A stretch of DNA of 64,000 nt from NCBI RefSeq assembly GCF_020080835.1, contig NC_058159.1, positions 29,425,525 through 29,489,524 on the forward strand, in the 5' to 3' direction. The position numbers were made by a program, and so were the translations under genes. This DNA comes from Cotesia glomerata (taxonomy: Eukaryota; Arthropoda; Insecta; Hymenoptera; Braconidae). The first letter of the stretch is position 1; every line of letters starts with the position of its first letter. Below the pieces are notes generated by a model. That model searched no databases, was not told where the DNA came from, and saw nothing but the letters and a program-made list of their open reading frames with translations. Shown here piece by piece: positions 1-12,746 of the stretch.

Positions 1-1165
1 TTGATCGTAAAAAAACAACAAATTAATTAAACATAATTGAGAAGAGAATCAATTATTCAAATATGTAAATGACAACATACTCGAGTAACTTGATTTTAAA
101 ATAAGTGTATTATATTTATATATTATAATAAGGAATATGTAAATACTCCGGGATTAATTATGGATAATTAATTAATAGAAAACGATTTATAAAATATCTT
201 ATGAATATTACATCTTAGAATTTAAATTAATATCAAGTATTTTTAATACACTATATGGTCGAGTAATTAATTACACTATATCCACGACCCCGGGAGTTAC
301 TTTCATTATCATCTAGCCATGAAATAATAATAAATTCGTTTGATCAATACCTTTACTTTTCATTTTAATTCGCGAAATTCAATCCTGCTTAAAAAGCAAA
401 CTTTTAATTGGAGATTGGAGATGCTACGGCATGTATTCATACATTTTATATATATATTTTATATAGTCGTCAAAAAGTTTACATATACTTGAATTTATAT
501 AAAACTCCAAATGCATACGTACAAATATAATGATAACAATAAGCTTAAGCTAAGCTTAAAATGGGTTTATGGATTTATCGGGTGAAAAAAGGACATCAGA
601 GTAAATTTATAGGGATTTATATATTATAAATATAATAATATACGTTCGTCGAAATAAAAATATCGATGAAAATATATTGGAATATAAAGATTCAGTAAAA
701 CTCCCATGAGACTGTCACCGGTGGGCTTGTACCACCAATTTCTCTTTTTAATTTTTTGTGCATCGCTTACCTGCCAGAGGGGTGACGGCTGGGGCACGCA
801 AGGGGCCAGGGGACACATAGAAACTATTGTCCTTTTTTTAAGGCCAGCCATGAGTAGAGGAATAGACAGAGAAATAGGTGAACAGTTACGGTACGTCACA
901 GCTCATAGCAATTCACAATGTATACAGTAGTAGTGTAGTGGTGTAAGGACCATACATAGAAGGTAAAATATACAAGTATACTGGGGTTGATTTCTCCCCA
1001 CCTCCTCGGCTGCTAGAAATTTGGTCCTTTCTGTCGAGGAAAGGGCCGTCCGGTGGCGCAGTCTCGCGAGCATTTCTCGAATCTTTGGACTTTTGGTGGG
1101 GAAGAGTTCCCCTGAAATGCCACCGTCCTCTTGATCAACTTAACCAGTCGAAGAACCGCCGAGTC
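1..1165. other. Upstream region of the Toll receptor gene
   Basis: Bases 1-700 are AT-rich and show no gene. Two overlapping open frames at 624-930 lie on opposite strands, resemble no family I know and look like chance. From about 970 to 1160 the base composition becomes clearly more GC-rich, with several CpG steps, as is common just upstream of an insect gene start. This stretch is the likely proximal promoter of the receptor gene that follows. Confidence 0.5.
1098..1112. promoter_or_regulatory. GGGGAA-GAG-TTCCCC palindrome upstream of the Toll gene
   Basis: A perfect 6-bp inverted repeat, GGGGAA and TTCCCC, is separated by three bases. It lies in the GC-rich stretch about 50 bp before the candidate initiator. 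It resembles two facing Rel/NF-kB half sites, but the spacing is longer than in a standard kB site, so binding by Dorsal, Dif or Relish is only a guess. Confidence 0.25.
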
Positions 1166-1198
1166 AGTGCGAGTTGAGCGTGCGGGTGGAACGTACGT
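1164..1198 (+). promoter_or_regulatory. Candidate TATA-less core promoter (Inr plus DPE-like)
   Basis: TCAGTG at 1164-1169 fits the arthropod initiator, which puts the candidate transcription start at A1166. At +28 (1193) the bases GTACGTG differ at one position from the Drosophila downstream promoter element RGWCGTG. No TATA box sits about 30 bp upstream. The position, 457 bp before the start codon and at the edge of the GC-rich stretch, is plausible for the Toll gene. No transcript evidence is available here. Confidence 0.35.
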
Positions 1199-1240
1199 GT
1201 TTGTTCTCGGTCCGTGTATTCTATTATTAATAAATAGTTA

Positions 1241-1617
1241 ATGTAACAAGTACTGTATACTCGTAAAAAAAAAGACTTTAACTATTGCTAGCAACCGCTT
1301 TTATTATGCTGTTGTCGAGGATAGTTGCATTTTATTATTTATTAAACATAAAAATAAGTTATTTATTTTATTTGAATTAGCGCGGATAAATTTAAACTGG
1401 AGTGCGTTTGGATTTCGGATAAAGTGACATAAAATCTGTATAAAATTATTAAGTATTTTTTAAGTATTGAGTGATTTAAAGTGGATATTTAACTGGAGAA
1501 CAAGGTGGACTGAAAAATGGAAAGGTGTACTTTTATGTGATAAAAAGTGTTGGTCAAGCAATATTTAAATATTGCCGGGGATTTATGTTAAATCGGATAA
1601 TAAAGGGGTTTATTTGA
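1241..1617 (+). promoter_or_regulatory. Upstream ORFs in the presumed 5' UTR
   Basis: If transcription starts near 1166 and this leader is not spliced, four upstream ATGs precede the receptor. They are a start-stop ATGTAA at 1241-1246, a 24-codon ORF at 1306-1380, a 7-codon ORF at 1517-1540 and a 10-codon ORF at 1585-1617. The last ends five bases before the receptor ATG. Such a leader would be expected to restrain translation of the receptor. An intron in the leader could remove some of them. Confidence 0.35.
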
Positions 1618-1622
1618 GTATA

Positions 1623-4600
1623 ATGGCTCGGAGATGCAGCTGGATGCCGAGGATGTACGTAATAATAGTGAGTTTATTATGGTTGGTGGCAACCTCGACG
1701 CTAGAGGGTGTTTTGGGATCATGTCACTGGTCCTCCGACGGCAATGACACGAGATCTGCGGTTTGCAATGTAAGAACACTGGATCCATCGGGAGTTGCTG
1801 CTTTGTTTCCGCCTCTAGAGGGTGCCTTCAAATTGCGTTTAGATTGCAGTAATGTCCATCACTTTGAGAGCATAATTACGGGGGAAAGTTGGCACCGGTT
1901 GAGCGGACTCCACGAGCTTATTATTGATAGCTGTAAGATATTACGTATTCCTGAAGCGGCGTTTCAACCGTTAAACGAACTTAAGCGGCTGACACTGAGG
2001 ACATTGAACGTCGAATGGAGCGCTGGTCGTACCTTGGAACTGGTGCCAGAAGCCTTGGCTGGACTCAGGGAACTTCAGGCACTTGAAATAGTCGATAGTA
2101 ATCTCAGGGTACTCCCACGGAATGTATTGTGCGGGCTCAACAATCTCCAAATACTCAATTTGACCGGTAATCAATTCCGTGAAATCAGTGAGGTTGGACT
2201 GGCTGACGTACGTGCCAATCGTGCCAATTGTCACGCAGATATACGCGCTCTTGATCTCTCGCATAATGAGATCAGGAATCTACCTGAGGACAGCCCGCTG
2301 TCCGGGCTCAGACAATTGCAAGAACTGTATTTGCAGCATAATTCTATCGGGGAAATTGCCAGTGACGCACTCACGGGACTCACCAGCTTACGTGTATTCA
2401 ATGTCAGCTACAATTCACTTGATACACTGCCGGAAGCGCTGTTTGCCAGTACCAGAGACCTTAGAGAGATCCATCTGGAGCACAATGAGTTACGGAATTT
2501 GCCTCGCGGTACATTCACCCGACTCGAGCAGCTTTTGGTGCTAAACTTGGCCGACAATCGTCTTGGCAGTGACACCGTTGACGAAATGACATTCTTAGGA
2601 TTGATAAGACTCATTATTCTTGATCTTTCGTTTAATTCATTAACGCGAATTGACGCTAAGATGTTCAAAGATTTATTTTTTCTTCAAATCCTAGATCTCC
2701 ACAATAATTCTATTTCGCATATTGAGAGCAATGCATTCTTGCCGCTTTACAACTTGCATACTCTCGAATTGTCTGATAACAATTTGCACACTTTGGGACC
2801 ACAACTTCTCAACGGATTGTTTGTGTTAAATCGTTTAACGTTATCGGGAAACCAAATAAAATCAATGGACCCGTTGGCATTTCGTAACTGCTCTGATTTG
2901 AAGGAACTTGATTTGAGTGGAAATCAACTGACAGCGATACCTGAAGCTTTGCGTGATTTGACTTTTTTGAAGACACTTGATCTTGGTGAAAATAAAATAA
3001 CTGATTTTCACAATGGATCTTTCAAAAATTTAAATCAACTCACGGGATTACGGTTGATTGGAAATGAAATTGGTAATTTATCACGTGGAATGCTGTGGGA
3101 TCTACCAAATTTGCAGATATTGAATTTGGCGAGAAACAAAGTCCAGCATGTTGAACGTGACGCGTTTGAGCGTAATACCCGTCTGGAAGCAATCCGTCTC
3201 GATGGGAATTTCCTCTCAGACATTAACGGAATATTTGCGAGCATCGCAAGTTTGTTATTGCTTAATTTGTCGGAAAATCATATCGAGTGGTTTGATTACG
3301 CGTTTATACCTCGGAATCTTAAGTGGTTGGACATTCACGGTAATTTTATCGAGCGATTGGATAATTACTATCAAATACGTGATTTAAAAGTTCGGACTTT
3401 AGACGCGAGTCATAATCGTATTACCGATTTAATGCCTCTATCTGTGCCTGACAGTGTTGAATTATTGTTCATAAACAATAATTACATTACAAATGTACAA
3501 GCAAATACGTTTACAGACAAAGTTAATTTAACGCGAGTGGATATGTATGCCAATATGATTGAAACAATGGAATTGGCAGCATTGAGATTGACACCAGTAC
3601 CTGAGGGTAAATTTCTCCCAGAGTTCTATATCGGTGGTAATCCTTTCAATTGCAACTGTTCTATGGACTGGCTGCCGGGTATCAATAACATGAGTGCGCT
3701 TCGACAGCATCCGCGGGTTATGGATTTAGACAATGCAATGTGTCGCATATCGGGCCCTCGTGGTACAGCAATAGTTCCAGCATCTATCGCCAAACCCGAG
3801 CAATTTTTATGTCGTTACGAAGCCCATTGCTTTGCGCTCTGTCACTGTTGTGATTTCGACGCCTGTGATTGTGAAATGACATGTCCATCCGATTGCAAGT
3901 GTTATCACGACCAAACTTGGAATACCAATGTCGTCGACTGTTCCGGACTCGGCACCCAGGACATACCCCGACGTATTCCAATGGACGCTACTGAGGTTTA
4001 CCTCGACGGCAATGATTTCCGCGAGTTGCAAAATCACGTGTTTATTGGACGCAAAAACATGCGCGTATTGTATGTTAATGCCAGTGGTATTGAGTCAATC
4101 CAGAACCGCACCTTCAACGGGCTTAACAACCTCCAGATTCTCCACCTCGAGGACAATAAAATTCACGAGCTCAAAGGCTTCGAGTTCGAGCACCTTTCTC
4201 ACCTGCGTGAGCTTTACCTGCAAAATAACTTAATAGGCTTCATAGGTAACCTCACCCTGCTCCCACTGAGATCACTAGAAATTCTCCGGCTGAACGGAAA
4301 CCGTCTTGTCACCTTTCCGGTCTGGCAAGTGACTCTCAACACCCGTCTAGTGGATCTGTCCCTCGGAGGGAATCCGTGGTCATGTCGGTGTAAATTTCTG
4401 CAAGAACTATCATCGTGGGTCTCGGACAATGCCCACAAAGTTATCGACGCAAGTGACGTTTGGTGTTACAACAACGATGCTAGACCAGCATACCGACGTC
4501 GTCTCAATGTTAACGAGACAGCCTGCTCGGATTACTACGCACAAGGTGGTGTCATCGAGAGTATCATGGTGTCCGATTACCTTCCAATGGTCGCAGCTAC

Positions 4601-5621
4601 GCTGTCAGCAGTCTTGTTGTTGCTGGTGATAACCGTTCTGGCGTTCATATTCCGCGAGCCAGTTCGCACGTGGGCTTACTCTCGTTACGGTGTAAGATTC
4701 TGGGCAAAGTCTACGCAATCTGAAGACAAAGAGCGGCTCTACGATGGATACTTCTGCTACAGCCCCAAAGACGAGGACTTTGTTCTGCATTCTTTAGCAG
4801 TCGAATTGGAGCACGGGCCAAGTGGTCTTCGGCTGTGTCTTCATCATCGAGACCTTCCTTGCCTCCGGGCTGCCGCGCCCGTGGTCCTGGAGGCTGCAGA
4901 AGCCTCCAAACGGGTGATTATCGTCCTGACGAGGAACTTCTTGCAGACCGAATGGTCGCGTTTTGAGTTTCGTGCAGCAGTACACGAAGCCCTGAGGGGA
5001 CGACCCGGTCAATTAGTGGTCGTCCAAGCCGGGCCGGTCGCACCAGAGGCGGAAGCTGATCCCGAATTAAGGCCGTATCTCAGAACAGCTACCACGCTCA
5101 GGTGGGGCGAAAAACGGTTCTGGGAAAGACTGAGGTTCGCTATGCCACCTGGCGATGCTCTCAGACACAAGTCATCCTCTCTCTACAGGAGAAATGTCAA
5201 CACTTACACTCTGGAGGGCCGTCCAGAGAAAGAAACCTCTACTCTAAGAGTTCACGGGCACATTCCCGGTCACCATCATCACCATCCACTGTTCAAGGAC
5301 GCGCCGGAACTTCTTCAAGCACCACCGGCTTATTCAACCGCCGCGACTCTCGGGCAAAGTAATCAACAGAGGCTCGGTGAAAGTGTCGGCAGTAGCGTTA
5401 ACAGAGACAGCTCAATGAGCGGATCTACCACTGCTAATCCCAGTCCCAGGCTGACCATGAACCGGGCTTACCAGGAAGGACCTGTCGACGCGATAAACGA
5501 GAGCAGAAGACCTCTTTCAGAACATATTTATTCTTCTATTGACTCTGATTACTCGACACTTGAGCGAAATGCCTGGCGACAACAGCAACATCCGCCTCCT
5601 GGACAAGCTTATCTTGTGTAA
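1623..5621 (+). CDS. Tollo: Toll-like receptor, Tollo/Toll-8 type
   Basis: Single-exon gene for a 1332-residue type I membrane receptor; Drosophila long Tolls have a similar length. The open frame begins at 1572 without an ATG. The first in-frame ATG (1623) has A at -3 and G at +4 and precedes a signal peptide (hydrophobic core at about residues 11-25). Leucine-rich repeats fill residues 80-670. They are followed by a cysteine-rich LRR cap (NPFNCNC, about 673-730), a dense Cys cluster (about 735-763), a second LRR block (about 777-916) and a second cap (NPWSCRC, about 917-972). The membrane span is at about 986-1010 and the TIR domain at about 1038-1174 (box 1 YDGYFCYS, box 2 LCLHHRDLPC, box 3 FWERLRFAMP). 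The tail has a five-His run and ends SSIDSDYSTLE...AYLV, like Tollo as I remember it. Long Tolls act in epithelial polarity, neural development and immune tuning at the cell surface. Toll-6 or Toll-7 is the alternative assignment. Confidence 0.95.
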   Translation: MARRCSWMPRMYVIIVSLLWLVATSTLEGVLGSCHWSSDGNDTRSAVCNVRTLDPSGVAALFPPLEGAFKLRLDCSNVHHFESIITGESWHRLSGLHELIIDSCKILRIPEAAFQPLNELKRLTLRTLNVEWSAGRTLELVPEALAGLRELQALEIVDSNLRVLPRNVLCGLNNLQILNLTGNQFREISEVGLADVRANRANCHADIRALDLSHNEIRNLPEDSPLSGLRQLQELYLQHNSIGEIASDALTGLTSLRVFNVSYNSLDTLPEALFASTRDLREIHLEHNELRNLPRGTFTRLEQLLVLNLADNRLGSDTVDEMTFLGLIRLIILDLSFNSLTRIDAKMFKDLFFLQILDLHNNSISHIESNAFLPLYNLHTLELSDNNLHTLGPQLLNGLFVLNRLTLSGNQIKSMDPLAFRNCSDLKELDLSGNQLTAIPEALRDLTFLKTLDLGENKITDFHNGSFKNLNQLTGLRLIGNEIGNLSRGMLWDLPNLQILNLARNKVQHVERDAFERNTRLEAIRLDGNFLSDINGIFASIASLLLLNLSENHIEWFDYAFIPRNLKWLDIHGNFIERLDNYYQIRDLKVRTLDASHNRITDLMPLSVPDSVELLFINNNYITNVQANTFTDKVNLTRVDMYANMIETMELAALRLTPVPEGKFLPEFYIGGNPFNCNCSMDWLPGINNMSALRQHPRVMDLDNAMCRISGPRGTAIVPASIAKPEQFLCRYEAHCFALCHCCDFDACDCEMTCPSDCKCYHDQTWNTNVVDCSGLGTQDIPRRIPMDATEVYLDGNDFRELQNHVFIGRKNMRVLYVNASGIESIQNRTFNGLNNLQILHLEDNKIHELKGFEFEHLSHLRELYLQNNLIGFIGNLTLLPLRSLEILRLNGNRLVTFPVWQVTLNTRLVDLSLGGNPWSCRCKFLQELSSWVSDNAHKVIDASDVWCYNNDARPAYRRRLNVNETACSDYYAQGGVIESIMVSDYLPMVAATLSAVLLLLVITVLAFIFREPVRTWAYSRYGVRFWAKSTQSEDKERLYDGYFCYSPKDEDFVLHSLAVELEHGPSGLRLCLHHRDLPCLRAAAPVVLEAAEASKRVIIVLTRNFLQTEWSRFEFRAAVHEALRGRPGQLVVVQAGPVAPEAEADPELRPYLRTATTLRWGEKRFWERLRFAMPPGDALRHKSSSLYRRNVNTYTLEGRPEKETSTLRVHGHIPGHHHHHPLFKDAPELLQAPPAYSTAATLGQSNQQRLGESVGSSVNRDSSMSGSTTANPSPRLTMNRAYQEGPVDAINESRRPLSEHIYSSIDSDYSTLERNAWRQQQHPPPGQAYLV

Positions 5622-7090
5622 TTCTATGAGGAAGGGTTTTTTAAAAACCTTTATAAGACACACGACGACGTCTAGTCAAAGGGTGCATTGTCTTTGGTTT
5701 TCCCAGACGTCAGAGACGCTGATAATAATGGGCAATTCCGTAATAAAAAAGTTTCATCAAGAGTAATATATTTATACCAGTGTTGCAGTGTTCTGAGGAT
5801 TTCAAATAATAATTATTGTGTTCCCTGTAATACTTTCTTCCGCTGTGTAGATCTTTTGTGATATATGTCTTAATTAATATGGTTTTTTTTTCTCTATTTT
5901 TATTATTTAAAATTTAGTGAATACGGACAATAAGTTTGTTTAAGTAAAACAAAGTGTGCTGACAAAAGTAAACAAAAAAAATCCAACAACTTTATTTCAT
6001 TCATCAGTGGAATAAAATGTGATTCATATAATATATATATATTAAATTCTTTAGCTTTGTTTGAAAAAAACTACTGACTCATCCTTTTCTTTAGTTTATT
6101 ATTTTTCTGTTATCACGATATAATCTTGCGATAAACTTGTACCGTTTGGGAGCGATTATATTTTTAACGAATTCGCACAAACGTTTTGATTGTTTAAACA
6201 CTCGAAAAAAAAAAAACATTTTATTGTTCTTTAATACAATTATTTAATATTATTTCTATTATTATTAATATTACAATTATTATTATTCTTATTATTATTA
6301 TTATTAATATGACTATTATTATTGTTAAATATTGATACTGATATTATTATAATGATTGCCGGTAAATAGCTGAATCAAAAGAATTTAAAGATTTGCTGAG
6401 AACAATAAAAGTAATGCAATTTTTTAGTTATTGACTGACGAGTTCTCACAATAATATTGTTTTTTTGTTTATTTTTTTTTTTTTTTATTAACGTACTGAT
6501 TAATTAAATTTATTTTTATTGTTTTGACAATAGTATTCTGCCCGTCCTTGATCAAAAACAAATAAACAAACAAACAAAATAATGAATTAACGAATAATTG
6601 ATGAAATAAATAAACTAGGATTGTGTTGTAAATTTACCGATGGCCTACCTCGCCACAGACTTAAATTAACTTAAATAATTATTTACTTAACTAATAAATT
6701 ATGCTTAATTAAATGGTCACGCGTATACGGATTTAGCGACTCAATTCGACTCCATAACGTGGCACCGCTGTAAATATTTACTATAACATATGTTATATAT
6801 ATAAATAAATAAATCTAAAAATGTGTATAAAAATAAAATTTGTTTTGAGAAAAAGGTAACAATAAAAAGAAAATAAAAAAGAAGTTAGTGTGCTGGAAAT
6901 ATGAGAGTTAAATTAGCTAGGCAATGTTTTTGTAATTTTATATGACTGACAGAGTAAAGAGTAAGAGAGATTAAAAAAAAAAACGTTGTTGTATGATATG
7001 TAAATATGTATGTAATTATGCCTGATGTAAGATATACTCGCCATAAAGAATTATTGAATAATAAATGTACATCCGGAGACTAAGTTTAAA
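5622..7090 (+). other. Probable 3' UTR of the Toll receptor gene
   Basis: The DNA after the stop codon is AT-rich and non-coding. Candidate AATAAA polyadenylation signals occur at 6011-6016, 6414-6419, 6861-6866 and 7060-7065. The last is followed within 30 bases by a non-A-rich stretch that could hold the cleavage site. Which one is used cannot be told from sequence, so the right boundary is approximate. Confidence 0.4.
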
Positions 7091-10000
7091 AAAAAATAAA
7101 ATATAAATAAATAAATATAAATATAAATAATAATAATATTATTATAAATAAAATATAAGCCTCATACTTTTGTACGACGTACGTACATTTGCCCTTAAAA
7201 GAATAAATAAAAATAAAAATACACATTGTACATTTGCTATAATTCGATTATTTAAATCATGTGAATAAATTTATAACTTACGTTATCGTTTCAATTAAAC
7301 ACGCATTTTATTTATATTATCTTTGTTAAAAGTCAAACCCCCTTCCTGTCCTTTGTTATATAATTTAAATATAAATTAATACATCATGTAGTGTATTTTT
7401 AAATTTATTAAAAAGTTTATAAATTAATTTGAATTGTTCGAGAAAGAATAATTGAAATTACGCTTCAATATAATATCTCTCATTCATTGTATTCGTGTAA
7501 CAATAGAATATCATGTTTTCACACTGACTAATTGGACACTGAGCCGAGTACGAAGAGAGGTAAGTTATATATTAAATTATCCTCGGATTTATTCGTAATT
7601 GATACGTGACTTCGATTTTAAATACGATAATTTAAATAATAGTTTTTCTAGTTTGATACAATATACTGAATTTAACTTGATAATTATTCCTGGAGAGTAA
7701 TCATTAAAAAATAAAGGTTATTAATTAATCCATAAATTTTTTATAAATTTAATTATTGATTCGGGACGGTTAATTGTATAATTATCTGACTTGGATGTAA
7801 ATTAATATTATAACTAATTAATAGCAGGGCTTTATTGCTCTCGTGATCTCACGGGCTTTTCAAACAGTACTCTCAAAACCGAATAATCGCGTTCAATTGT
7901 AGTACAGTACTACACCGCCGAATTGTTCTCACTACCGATTCAAGGAGGAACTAATTTTACATTGGCAACGCATTCTCAGCGTTTACTCTCATTGTACAAC
8001 CGTTCGCATTCCGTTATCTTTGGAATTTAACAATTGTCAATTTAATCCCTTTTACATTTAGTTTATTATTATACTTTGCTATATCTGTCTTTACCTGAAT
8101 CGCTAAAATTTTTTCAAACAATTTATTGTTCTGCATTCAATGAATTTTTCATTTTTAATTTTTTTCTTTTAGTTCAAGTATTATTTTAAACTATTGAAAA
8201 TATTTTTTTGTTCGAATAAATAACTCTTTTTTTAAAACAAAAAACTAAAATGTGAATATTGCAAAAATTTAATTTCCGGAATTCGAAAAGCTTTTTCAAT
8301 GTTATTAAAATATTAATAGCTCTTCATTGAAATTTTTTTTTATCGACGATAAAAAAATCTTGTATTGAAAAATTAAATTGTTCGGATAAATATATCGAGT
8401 TTAATAAGTAAACTAAAACTAAAATACAAAATAAAATTCTAACTAACTCAATATCACTCGAGTTTAATTTTTTTATTGATGTTATTTTCTATCAAGCGAT
8501 TGAAAAAAATTTAATCCTCCAAACAAACAGATCGGGCTATAAAACAAAAATCTAATAAAATTTTTTCAATAGCTTGATTGTTTATAAAATAAAGTGTACT
8601 TAAATTAAACATTTAATTCGTAATATTTTCACGATGAGAACTATAAAAGGGAGAATAAAATTTTTATCAGCGCAGAATGAGCAGGAGGATATAATCTTAG
8701 TGATAAATGAAAGGTAAAATATTTATGACTGATAGAAAAAACAAATACAATAAATCAAAATGATAAATGGAGTAGTATATTGACGAGGCGGATTATTGTA
8801 GATTCTATTAGAAGAAACAGAGCGACGTAAATGATACAGACAGATGACAAAGTAGACCACCTTAATTTCTTTATGAGTATGACATAAATAAATTTTATTT
8901 ATATAGAGTGTGTAGAGCAGCATAGAGGCGTAGTTAAGCATCAGAGGGTTTTTTGTTCTTTGTCTCGGATAAAATCGCTTCTCACGTCCACGTCCTAGCC
9001 GGCGTGTCCTCATCACAGGAGTATACCGAGCTGGTGCACTCTGAGGAAAACCACAAATTCACATCACATCATACACATCGGCCCGTATTATATTATATCA
9101 TATTATATTATACAATACCTGTATGGCGAATACAAAGAGTGGTGTGGTGTATGGTCTACACAGATAATATAATATAATATGTATATAATGACCGTCCTCA
9201 CATACACATACTCACACACGTACATTAAACATTATCGATGATCGTCTTGATGGCAACATTATCTGTATGAGATTGTTACTCTGATGTGGTTGTTTTGGAC
9301 AACCTAACAATTTACCTCATAATTTTACCACTAAATTCTTGATTGTTGACACCTCGTCATACATTGTTGCTCGTTATCATTATCTTCAACAATACCTTTA
9401 GATTTCTTGAGATTTCTCTTTATAAGTTTCATCCTCATAAATCTTCGCTGATCGAGTTTATTAAAACGTATTAATAAATTTATCGGGATTATACGATATA
9501 ATACATCGTTTATAATAATTCAGAGTATACGTCTTCTAGTTGGGGGTTATTTATTATTATCTGGGCTTAAGGGTCGAGTCACAGCTCAGATGGTGACTGA
9601 TTTAATAATCCGTAAATAATTTTTCAATAAGTATTTTTTATTTAAATTTTTCATTAAGGAAGCTCGAGCGTAACTAATGAGTTAAAATTTTTTTTTAATT
9701 TTAGTCTTCCCAATATTCGTCAAAATTCTTTATTTTAATTTAAAATAATTTAAACGATTTAATAATTGATGATTTTTACTTATTCAATAAAGTAAAGTAA
9801 TAAAATGACTTTCGTATTTATTACTTGCCGGAATAAATAAACAAATTTGGCAATAGCGCGCTTGATTATACCCATAACAGAGACGTGGATGAGTGTGTGA
9901 GTTAAACATTTCTCTCTCTGTAACTATATTTCTATCCTTTTCTTTTTTCTCAGCTGTTGACGCGATGTTGTCAAATCTTTATTCGAATAAATAGCTGACG

Positions 10001-12746
10001 ATAAGCGAGTTACAAACATAAAATTTGACTTTAAATATTTCAAAAATTATATCGGTAATGTATTATTATTAAATTGTTTTTATATTTTGCAATAATCCAA
10101 CTTTCTTGGGTATAGTTTTTTATCCGTTAAAGTTGGGAGGTTAGTATTGAAAAAAATAATTAAAGTCTCGACAAAACGTTTGTCCGCCATAAGAGCCCGT
10201 GTATAAAGAGATAAAATATGTGATTTTTAAAATTTAATATTTAAGTAACTAAACGGTGAATCTTTTTTAAAATTTGGGATTAGATAAATGACGTATTTAT
10301 TTATACGTAATACTTAATTTCAAAGCTCAAAGTTGGAAATTATTTTTTACATTAGATTCGCTCAAACCTCCTTAAGCATAAAGAAATTAAATTTTTTATA
10401 AGCTCGTTAAATAATAACACGCCTTATGGCGTTTGTAACTCAATATGTTCTTAAAAACTTAAAAAAATAATACTAAAACAAAATTAATCCTTAGATAAAA
10501 CTGAGGGCCTTGTTTCAAATTCTTGACGTCATGCGTAACATTTCATCTTTAGTTTTTTAGATAGAGGGGATTTACGACCCAAGCAAAGTAAGATTTGAAA
10601 GAGAGAAAAGTATTTAATTATAATAAAGAAAAAAATAATAATAATTACTGTTATTATTATAATTATGTAACTTTATAAATCGTTGAGCTGATGAGTGATG
10701 TTAGGAATAGTTCCACAGTTCGATGGCATATATACATATATATGAGATCACAAAGTTTTAAAAGTTTTCCCAAGTAACCTCTATATAACTACAACTTCTT
10801 CTTTACTCTTCTTTAGTCTAATAAATATATATATGTATGTATGTATATAAATGTCGGCATGTGAATTTCTTAACTTTCTTTGGTAGTGTTAGTGTTGGAT
10901 GCAAGTTGTTTCGGCCTTAGCTCGTTTTCGTAACTTACGATGAAATTGTTGGGTTTTCTTAGCCGCGAAACTTGGACCTCTACACACACTGATACACATC
11001 TCTGTATCTTTATCTCTATCTGTATATATTAAAGTTAATATCTGAATAATATTCACAAGAAAGATAAAAAAAAATAAGTCATGCGGGAGTGTGTGAGCAA
11101 AAAGGGCCCCAACGATGACAAAATACGTCGGAAACATATTACAGTTGACAGAAAAGTTATTCTCGGCCTTAATTCCACACGCAATTTAAAATTCACATAT
11201 TCTACTTTTACTGTTTGGTCTATTGTGTAAAAATAGTTTTTTGTTAATATGAAATTCATGGAAAAATTCCTCCACTGTATGAAACTTTACCAAACAACTC
11301 AACACAATCCTAACCAGTAACAATATTTATGCTTCATAAACTTTTCGTTACATTTGTAAATCTTTGTGTTTTATTACTGATTACTTATTCGTACTTGTTA
11401 ATAATTTATTGAGTACACACGCTAAATATTAACCAAACCGTAAATTTAGCAGTGGGTAAACACATAACACAAGACATATAAAGTCGAATGTTAAAACATT
11501 GTTTAATAAAATAATAAAATGCAAACATAATATACAATACAAGTTGTACACTTAATATATTTCAAAGCCATAACATATTTATCGAGTATATTTACACTCG
11601 ACATAAGTGTTTGTCGAATGTATTAACCACTCGTGGTAAAGATAAACCCACGTATATTGACACAAACTTATCCTCATATATTTTATATATACTTACACTC
11701 AGGTATGCCGGAATGGTAAAGCTAAAGATGTATTAATATAACTTTTATAGCGCGCGAAAAAATTATAACGGACTTATACCCCAGAGGTGTGTTTATTTAA
11801 AACGTAATAGTTTGAGCATAGAAAATTAGTTTCCTTTTTCGATAATACAAATTTATCCTTTGTCGTCTATACTACGTCTGTCTGTCAGTTGAGTCCCGGG
11901 GTTAGTTAAATTATCGGTATACATACATCATATCACGTTATAGAGCAGTGAAGTCCATGCTGTGAAAATACATGCACGTGAACATCTATAGACGAGGCCG
12001 CATCAAATCAAGGGTCGCAAGTCCAATCCACTAACAGTATAATACGAACCGTAGATCTGACTTGTGACGAATGAGTAAAAGAGACTTGCGAGCAATACTG
12101 AGCCGACAATCCCCATTACATCCCATGGAACACGTTTAGTTTAGTCTTGCGACAGTACACGAGTATATAAAAATAGAATCCAGTATGTGTGGTATATAGT
12201 ATCATATATTTAACATCATTGAGTATCGACTCGTCTAGACCTTACCATAGACCCTCGGTGAGAAATCGGCTGCCAAGCACACGTGTTGAAAAAAATAATT
12301 TACCGTAAAAAGGTTAACATTCATACATACATCGTAGGTTCTTAAAATCACTACTATAAAGTGGGTGTTGGGTTTTTATATAAAAACCGTGCCGTACAGT
12401 GCTGTGCTGGGACCTTTTTCTCATTACGGTATATATGTATAATATTGGCGGATAGCTTTTCTGCTCCTTCGAATTCGTCACGCGACGTGACACCAGCTGC
12501 CGTGGCATCGACTTTTTTAATAAGCATAAAATCGTACCAGCTGTCGCGTATATGCTGAAAAATAGTCGGGAAAAAACGTTTGAATTTCACGAGCCTCTTT
12601 TCTTATCGTATATACATGTAACACTCTTTGCGTGGAATAACAATTTATAATAATATTATTAATGTTATAGATGTTGCTTAATATGTACATACATTTTAAA
12701 TTTACAGACTGAAAAGAAAATTAAATTGGTTATGTTGACAAAATCC
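7091..12746. other. Intergenic DNA, no gene seen
   Basis: This is AT-rich sequence with short homopolymer and dinucleotide runs. The open frames here (for example near 8.7-9.2, 10.9-11.3 and 12.3-12.6 kb) are short, overlap each other on both strands and resemble no known family. A weak inverted repeat lies at about 8493-8515 and 8557-8580. I see no RNA gene. Confidence 0.5.

Noticed and set aside
1572..1622. N-terminal extension of the Toll ORF from a TTG
   Set aside because: Insect nuclear genes start at ATG; the ATG at 1623 has a good context and leads directly into the signal peptide.
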